Assembly: GCA_031264755.1 (NCBI GenBank)
Contig: JAISDO010000001.1
Span: 1 to 17,682, forward strand
Direction: 5' to 3'
Length of the DNA: 17,682 nucleotides
Source of the DNA: Clostridiales bacterium
Lineage (GTDB): Bacteria; Bacillota_A; Clostridia; Christensenellales; Pumilibacteraceae
Made by a program: the position numbers and the translations under genes
Notes under the pieces: model-generated
Told to the model about the DNA's origin: nothing
The model's input: only the letters and a program-made list of their open reading frames with translations
The model's database searches: none
In this document: positions 13,051 to 17,682 of the stretch, in pieces
Position numbering within the stretch: position 1 is the first letter of the stretch
Layout: every line of letters starts with the position of its first letter

Positions 13051-15084
13051 TCACACAATACGTCTAAACCATCGCTCTATCTCGTGTCTTGTGATAGTGT
13101 ATATTATTGGTCTACCATGTGGGCAATATAGAGCACTATTGTTGTTAGCAAATTGGGTTAGGAGCAAGTCTATTTGTTGAGAGGTTAGGTATTGATTGCC
13201 TTTGATTGCCGCCTTGCATGCCTGTTGTTGCAATCTCTTGACAAGAGTGTTGGACTTGCTCAATTTGCGTCCGTCGTGCAGACATTGTATCATATGCCCC
13301 ACAAACTCTTGCAATACTATATCACTACATACCAACGGGACACTGCACACCGCCAACTCTCTCATACCGTACTCTCGCACCTCAAACCCTATCTGTTGCA
13401 ATATATCACTCTGACTTAGTATCAGATCTTTGTCTATATCACTCACCTCAAATACATAAGGTACCATCAACTCTTGTATCTCTAGATCACCCTGATCTAT
13501 CTGCATACACAACTTGTCATACAGCAACTTCTCGTGTGCAGCATGTTGGTCAACCATATACACTACATTGTCATCTTGCAATATTATATAGGTATCAAAC
13601 AAGCTACCTACAAGCAAGGCTTGCCGCCAGTCAATCTTAGGACCCTCTACAGTATCCAATGTTGCTTGTGTAGCATGCGACTTGAGGTTGAGTTGATTGG
13701 CAATATCAGACTTGTCCTGAAGAACGTCAAGTTGCGTCTCAATCTGCATATTGTGCTTGTTGTATATCTGCTTGGCATTGAGCAATATATCAGTATCATT
13801 GTCTGTGTTGTGTACAATATACTCATTGACTACATTGAGGGCACTAGTTGCATCAGTGTCAAGCACGCCACTCAACAGTCCACCTTCTTGCATCACAGTC
13901 CCCGATCCAAACATATGTGCAAGCTTGACTATATCAATGCCTTGTGTACTACTATTGGATACATGTTGATATCTAGTATACTCTGGTTGTGTTGACACAC
14001 AGCTAGGTTCAACGGAGGATACCACCTGATGCGAGCTAGGCACGTCAACCTTGACAACTTCAATTGTGTCCTGCTTGTCTACAAAGGGCTGCAAGACATT
14101 AATGCTTCTAGATACCGCTCGTCCCACCACACCACAGACCTTGTCCCTATGCACAAACCTGACTTCTAGCTTGTTGGGATGTACATTGACATCTACATCT
14201 TGAGTATCCACACCTATATGCAACACAAACACCGGATATTGCCTAGACATCAGGTACTGTCCAAAACAGTTGTATACTACTTTAGCTATAGCTATATCAG
14301 TCACAACTCTACCATTGACGACGACAACTTGCTTGGTATTGTTGTGCTTGGTGTATCCCACTCTGCTCACCCAACCTGTCAATTGTATATCATGTAGATT
14401 GTCTTGTATATACACAAGGTTGTCCAACTCTTGTCCACCCCACACACAATATATAGCGTCCTTGAGTCCAGTACCACTACTCTGATATACAACTTTGCCA
14501 TCTACTACATACTTGATAGAGATATGTGGTTGTGACAATATCAACTTGTCCACATAAGTATTGATATGCCCAAGCTCTGTAGAGGACTTTTTCAAAAACT
14601 TTTTGCGAGCGGGAATATTGTCAAAGATATCACTAACTTTGATAGTTGTACCCAATGCTATACCACACTCACCTCTACCTACAATCTCACCATTGCACAG
14701 TTCGCACCAACAACCCAAACTCTGGGACAAAGTCCTAGAGACAACATAACAACGGCTGACAGACGCTATAGAGGCCAGAGCTTCGCCCCTAAATCCCAAT
14801 GTGCCTATGCTATCCAAATCCGTCAATTGCGATATCTTGCTAGTAGCATGTGCCGCAAAAGCCAACTCCAAATCCTCACTCTCTATACCACAGCCGTTAT
14901 CTACTATTTGTATACTCTTAATACCACTTTGTATCTGTATTGTTATCTTAGTTGCACCTGCGTCTATGCTATTTTCAACCAATTCTTTGACTATATTAGC
15001 GGGACGCTCTACAACTTCGCCTGCGGCAATTCTATTGTATATCTCGGGGCTTAGCTTGATTATCTTGTGTGTAGAATCAGTCAT
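13051..15084 (-). CDS. mutL: DNA mismatch repair protein MutL
   Basis: MutL couples MutS mismatch recognition to strand incision. The 677-residue protein has the GHKL ATPase domain (about 1-335): E-I-x-N-R-I-A-A-G-E-V-V-E-R-P (14-28), E-L-V-E-N-S-I-D-A-G-A (35-45), D-N-G-x-G-I (62-67) and G-T-L-G-F-R-G-E-A-L (93-102). A long polar linker follows. The C-terminal endonuclease/dimerisation domain has D-Q-H-A-A-H-E-K-L-L-Y-D (512-523), A-C-K-A-A-I-K (622-628) and C-P-H-G-R-P (654-659). The last position of the metal motif D-Q-H-A-x2-E-x4-E is Asp rather than Glu. No mutS lies in the window. The promoter at 15092-15120 implies a leaderless mRNA, consistent with the absence of a Shine-Dalgarno. Confidence 0.97.
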   Translation of the reverse strand: MTDSTHKIIKLSPEIYNRIAAGEVVERPANIVKELVENSIDAGATKITIQIQSGIKSIQIVDNGCGIESEDLELAFAAHATSKISQLTDLDSIGTLGFRGEALASIASVSRCYVVSRTLSQSLGCWCELCNGEIVGRGECGIALGTTIKVSDIFDNIPARKKFLKKSSTELGHINTYVDKLILSQPHISIKYVVDGKVVYQSSGTGLKDAIYCVWGGQELDNLVYIQDNLHDIQLTGWVSRVGYTKHNNTKQVVVVNGRVVTDIAIAKVVYNCFGQYLMSRQYPVFVLHIGVDTQDVDVNVHPNKLEVRFVHRDKVCGVVGRAVSRSINVLQPFVDKQDTIEVVKVDVPSSHQVVSSVEPSCVSTQPEYTRYQHVSNSSTQGIDIVKLAHMFGSGTVMQEGGLLSGVLDTDATSALNVVNEYIVHNTDNDTDILLNAKQIYNKHNMQIETQLDVLQDKSDIANQLNLKSHATQATLDTVEGPKIDWRQALLVGSLFDTYIILQDDNVVYMVDQHAAHEKLLYDKLCMQIDQGDLEIQELMVPYVFEVSDIDKDLILSQSDILQQIGFEVREYGMRELAVCSVPLVCSDIVLQEFVGHMIQCLHDGRKLSKSNTLVKRLQQQACKAAIKGNQYLTSQQIDLLLTQFANNNSALYCPHGRPIIYTITRHEIERWFRRIV

Positions 15085-15091
15085 ATGTCAT

Positions 15092-15120
15092 ATTATACCA
15101 TATACAACAATATTTGCCAA
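15092..15120 (-). promoter_or_regulatory. Promoter of mutL giving a leaderless transcript
   Basis: TTGGCA (15115-15120), exactly 17 bp, and TATAAT (15092-15097) lie on the minus strand. Only 7 nt separate the -10 from ATG 15084, so transcription should start at or within a base of the start codon. Confidence 0.75.
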
Positions 15121-15147
15121 TACAGAGCTGTGCTTGCACAACATACA

Positions 15148-15185
15148 ACAATGCCCTGACTACAATATTGTAGTCAGGGCATTGT
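15148..15185 (-). terminator. Perfect 38-bp palindrome ending cassette D
   Basis: Arms 15148-15166 and 15167-15185 are perfect reverse complements with a GCCCTGAC core. It lies about 75 bp after the cassette D membrane gene and upstream of the mutL promoter. No T-run follows. Confidence 0.65.
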
Positions 15186-15261
15186 CTTCAAGACCCTATA
15201 TCATTGTTGTTGTGTACAACATGACAACAGACTCATACTAGACTTTGTGTTGCACACTATA

Positions 15262-15750
15262 TCAATATCCTGATGGTATCTCCAACAAGCCCAAGTAGTT
15301 GACTATCGTAAATACCAATCCTGCTATCAATACATAGCTATACAATAGCACAATCCCCATATTGCAAAACGCCATCTGTATTTGCAAATCCAAATTCTTA
15401 AACACTCCACTTTTGTTAGCTCCAAATAGCTTGCCTTTGGTTAGTATATTGGGTCTAGATATAGGTAGATGTATACATATACCATACAACACCAACATCA
15501 ACACAATACTAGGTGGCAACGAAAAATACAATGCAGCATTGTGCACACCTGAAGCAATCATTACAACAACACTTATCACAACCAACACAATATTGATAAT
15601 ATATGCAACTACATAAAAATATTTGAAATGTCCTATCTTGGTATTGTACCAGTCAATCCGCCTTACTTTAATACCCAAATTGACAAACAAGAAAATATTG
15701 ACAATCAGCCCAACACTCGCAACAAAAATCTGAGCAAGAACATACATCAT
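15262..15750 (-). CDS. Cassette D partner: four-pass membrane protein, immunity-like
   Basis: The 162-residue protein is unrecognised. Hydrophobic segments at about 4-25, 45-67, 72-95 and 126-152 suggest four passes, with a basic loop at 97-118. Its first ATG overlaps the stop of the upstream gene (ATGA, 15747-15750), and a second ATG follows at once, indicating translational coupling. It takes the same position as the second genes of cassettes A, B and C, with no clear sequence similarity. The palindrome at 15148-15185 ends the unit. Confidence 0.75.
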   Translation of the reverse strand: MMYVLAQIFVASVGLIVNIFLFVNLGIKVRRIDWYNTKIGHFKYFYVVAYIINIVLVVISVVVMIASGVHNAALYFSLPPSIVLMLVLYGICIHLPISRPNILTKGKLFGANKSGVFKNLDLQIQMAFCNMGIVLLYSYVLIAGLVFTIVNYLGLLEIPSGY

Positions 15751-16100
15751 AAATTTATGCCAACCCTTATACTAGCACCCCACTTGTCACCAAACCAAGG
15801 TATCCAACACGCCTTATACAATACATTGCTACCATACAAGAAGACATTGTACAGTATGTACACATTATCTTCTGCACTTGGAGCAAACACCGCTATCACA
15901 AGATCCAAAACTTTGAGAAGTATTGCACCAACCCCTGTAGATGTTGCTACACCTACAACTACCTGCAATAATGTAATAATCCAACTAATGAGTCCATTGT
16001 TGGTATCTATAAAGTTGGTTGACACCCCTGCAAGTTCTAGTGCACGTTTTAATCTCTCTAACTTGCCCTGTGGTGACACAAAAGTATCCCATATCATCAT
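15747..16100 (-). CDS. Cassette D small hydrophobic protein without the shared leader
   Basis: The 117-residue protein is unrecognised. A short amphipathic part (about 10-25) precedes a hydrophobic Gly/Val/Ile-rich region at about 34-73. An aromatic/basic part follows (W-I-P-W-F-G-D-K-W around 99-107), and the end is S-I-R-V-G-I-N-L. It has the hydrophobic effector-like half of the cassette proteins but not the anchored leader of A, B and C. ATG 16100 has no Shine-Dalgarno and the frame is closed upstream by a TGA. An AGGAG at 16215-16219 has no start codon after it at normal spacing. The 5' end may therefore be lost, or the protein may use another route. The start is uncertain. Confidence 0.6.
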   Translation of the reverse strand: MMIWDTFVSPQGKLERLKRALELAGVSTNFIDTNNGLISWIITLLQVVVGVATSTGVGAILLKVLDLVIAVFAPSAEDNVYILYNVFLYGSNVLYKACWIPWFGDKWGASIRVGINL

Positions 16101-16263
16101 AGCACCATATCATATACATAGCACTCACTCACACTACTCTCACTATACGTTGATAGCGTTTTTTAGCTATATACTTTGTATTTTTTCGGTCTTTTGGTTT
16201 GGTTGATGTATGTTCTCCTGTGACAACAATTTTCTCAACTTAGCCCATAGCCAACTCAAGCTT

Positions 16264-16305
16264 GACAACACAAGCTAGCAAGATATCTTGCTAGCTTGTG
16301 TTGTC
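16264..16305 (-). terminator. Perfect 42-bp palindrome ending cassette C
   Basis: Arms 16264-16284 and 16285-16305 are perfect reverse complements (GACAACACAAGCTAGCAAGA and its inverse around the centre). It lies 44 bp after the cassette C membrane gene. No T-run follows. The remaining 163 bp up to the cassette D start (16101-16263) hold an orphan AGGAG (16215-16219) but no clear promoter. Confidence 0.65.
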
Positions 16306-16348
16306 ATCGTTCCGCCTTACTCTATACAACACTCGCTCTAATGCAGGC

Positions 16349-16825
16349 TTAGTATTGGATATATTTCTCTTTTTTGTTGTATCTTTTGATCTTGCGAGCA
16401 ATTGCCCAATTGAGCCAACTGTATGGCAACAAACTTAGCATACATGGTATCAACATAGAGCCCATAGCCCAAGATCTTCGGGACACCTCGCCCTCCCCAA
16501 ATCCAAATTGACTGTAGTCAATATTGGGCACATATGCTAGTATCATAGTTGTCAATACAACCAACACAAACAAGGCGGTACTCAAGACTGCCCATACAAT
16601 ATGGCTTGTCTTGTCATAGTACAACTTGTACATCCTTACAACATCTCGCTCAAAGTACCACATAGCAATAGCACAAGCAATTAGTGGTATCCATATCCAC
16701 TGACTGACAGAAACACTAGCAAAATACACAATTGCAACTGCAACAATTCTTGTAAGACACCTAAATTGCATATCAAGCACTGCTTGATTGTTGCCTGGTT
16801 TGGTCAAAACAATACAATTATCCAT
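16349..16825 (-). CDS. Cassette C partner: four-pass membrane protein, immunity-like
   Basis: The 158-residue protein is unrecognised. Hydrophobic segments lie at about 25-41, 43-58, 75-98 and 119-142, and the C-terminal tail is strongly basic (A-R-K-I-K-R-Y-N-K-K-E-K). Start ATG 16825 is 5 nt after the stop of the upstream gene, with a GTG just before it; AGGTTG precedes at a usable distance. The tight junction indicates co-translation with the anchored protein. As in the other cassettes, the partner has no visible homology to the other second genes, as expected if each fits its own first protein. Confidence 0.75.
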   Translation of the reverse strand: MDNCIVLTKPGNNQAVLDMQFRCLTRIVAVAIVYFASVSVSQWIWIPLIACAIAMWYFERDVVRMYKLYYDKTSHIVWAVLSTALFVLVVLTTMILAYVPNIDYSQFGFGEGEVSRRSWAMGSMLIPCMLSLLPYSWLNWAIARKIKRYNKKEKYIQY

Positions 16826-16830
16826 CACAA

Positions 16831-17604
16831 TTATATCAACCTATGTCCAACTGTAGGTACCGGTACAAACCATATCCACTCAATATACATGTACAACTCC
16901 ACACCCTTGCCCCAAGCAAGTGCATTGACCAACGCCCACGCAAGTAGGCTTATTTGACTTGCTATATATCCCGTCAAGGCACCAGCCAAAATCTGCCCTA
17001 CTACAGGTATCCACCCTATAGCTGCCCATACCAAGCCCTGTACAGTCCACCAAAAGGATGTAGCCAACAAATAAGCCTGTGCTGTAGTGCCTATCAAAAC
17101 AAGAGCAGCTATAGTACCACCAAATATATTGTAGACCTCGTCCTTGGTGATTCTAAGACCACTTTGTGTTATCTGCCACCTGTTGAGAAGATTGCTAGCG
17201 ACTAGATTGCCCTCATTATCTATTGTCAGTTGCCCATTGTCTAACATCTCCAACATAGTCAACAGACTGTCTGCATAGTCTAGCAACGCTTGTTGTAGTG
17301 CTTGCTCAACCTCTCGTGGCAATTGCTCTGTATCCTCATTGCGTTGTACTATTGCTTGCCCTTGAGCTTGTTGTCTCTGCAACTCACCCAATTGTTGTCT
17401 TGCTTGTTGCAATTGCTCGCCCAAGTCTGGATACGCTTGACTGATTGTCGTAGGTTGTTGCACTTGAGATGCTCCATACTCACTACGCAATACCGCTGCC
17501 ATCAATGCACCAACTGGCAATATCACCACCAATGCCATGATGATCGTCAACTTGACTTTGCCCACTCTATCACGAGTAGAGCTACCATTAGTATTTACCT
17601 TCAT
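16831..17604 (-). CDS. Cassette C anchored protein with coiled-coil stalk, hydrophobic domain and KGVEL tail, toxin-like
   Basis: The 257-residue protein starts at ATG 17604, 7 nt after AGGAG (17612-17616). Residues 13-44 are the basic, membrane-spanning leader shared with the cassette A protein, differing at two positions; the leader DNA is about 85% identical. A Gln-rich, coiled-coil-like stalk spans about 60-115. The pattern D-N-G-x-L-x-I-D-x-x-G (122-132) is shared with A. G-L-R-I (149-152) is followed by long hydrophobic, Trp/Ala/Gly-rich segments (158-231), K-G-V-E-L (233-237) and an aromatic tail. Cassette B shares the G-[I/L]-R-I to K-G-V-E-L layout. An anchored or secreted pore-forming, bacteriocin-like protein is inferred; no enzyme motif is seen. 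Confidence 0.8.
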   Translation of the reverse strand: MKVNTNGSSTRDRVGKVKLTIIMALVVILPVGALMAAVLRSEYGASQVQQPTTISQAYPDLGEQLQQARQQLGELQRQQAQGQAIVQRNEDTEQLPREVEQALQQALLDYADSLLTMLEMLDNGQLTIDNEGNLVASNLLNRWQITQSGLRITKDEVYNIFGGTIAALVLIGTTAQAYLLATSFWWTVQGLVWAAIGWIPVVGQILAGALTGYIASQISLLAWALVNALAWGKGVELYMYIEWIWFVPVPTVGHRLI

Positions 17605-17682
17605 CTACAGTCTCCTAAATCTTTCTTAGTAGACTAGTATCTTGTCTCGTCATGCACAACGCCTTGTTGTCCTCATATATGT
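17605..17682 (-). other. Upstream region of cassette C, incomplete
   Basis: Only 78 bp are present. They contain AGGAG at 17612-17616 and no recognisable copy of the 210-bp repeat found upstream of cassette A. The promoter probably lies outside the window. Confidence 0.5.

Overview
The window is AT-rich bacterial chromosome in which every convincing gene lies on the minus strand. It carries infC-rpmI-rplT in Firmicutes order, a SpoIIE-type phosphatase and a GerA-family germinant receptor subunit, so it most likely comes from an endospore-forming Firmicute, probably a divergent member of the Clostridia. This is inferred from gene content; no rRNA is present. The coding strand is visibly rich in G and T, as expected for a leading strand.

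Layout from high to low coordinate, which is the direction of transcription. (1) 17604-16349 and 16100-15262 are two 2-gene cassettes, C and D, each a small hydrophobic protein followed by a small multi-pass membrane protein. (2) 15084-13051 is mutL, with a near-ideal promoter placed so that the mRNA should be leaderless. (3) 12759-9726 is a decaying block: a short anchored protein broken by two frameshifts, a putative lipoprotein, and a MacB-like ABC transporter with one frameshift and no C-terminal membrane part. (4) 9441-8386 is cassette B, which begins where the ABC gene breaks off. (5) About 8133-5420 is the translation block: a strong promoter, a long leader with an attenuator-like terminator, infC (apparently starting at ATC), rpmI, rplT and a TrmH/SpoU-family methyltransferase. 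(6) 5188-2320 is a sporulation block: a short SpoIIE-like phosphatase and a GerA-family protein. (7) 1869-397 is cassette A. It is flanked by two ungapped copies of a 210-bp repeat (1-210 and 1891-2100), which appears to be a cassette promoter region.

The notable system is the set of cassettes. The first proteins of A and C share an almost identical N-terminal membrane leader (30 of 32 residues), and B has a looser version. The rest of each protein is variable but keeps one layout: a polar stalk, a Gly/Ala-rich hydrophobic hairpin, and a V-E-[L/I] motif (KGVEL in B and C) near the C-terminus. Each is followed at once by an unrelated 3- or 4-pass membrane protein. I infer a modular toxin/bacteriocin and immunity-like system whose cassettes move by recombination between shared promoter and leader DNA. 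The left window edge lies within a promoter copy, so another cassette is predicted just outside. The function is not proven by the sequence.

No tRNA, rRNA, CRISPR array, transposase or integrase was seen.
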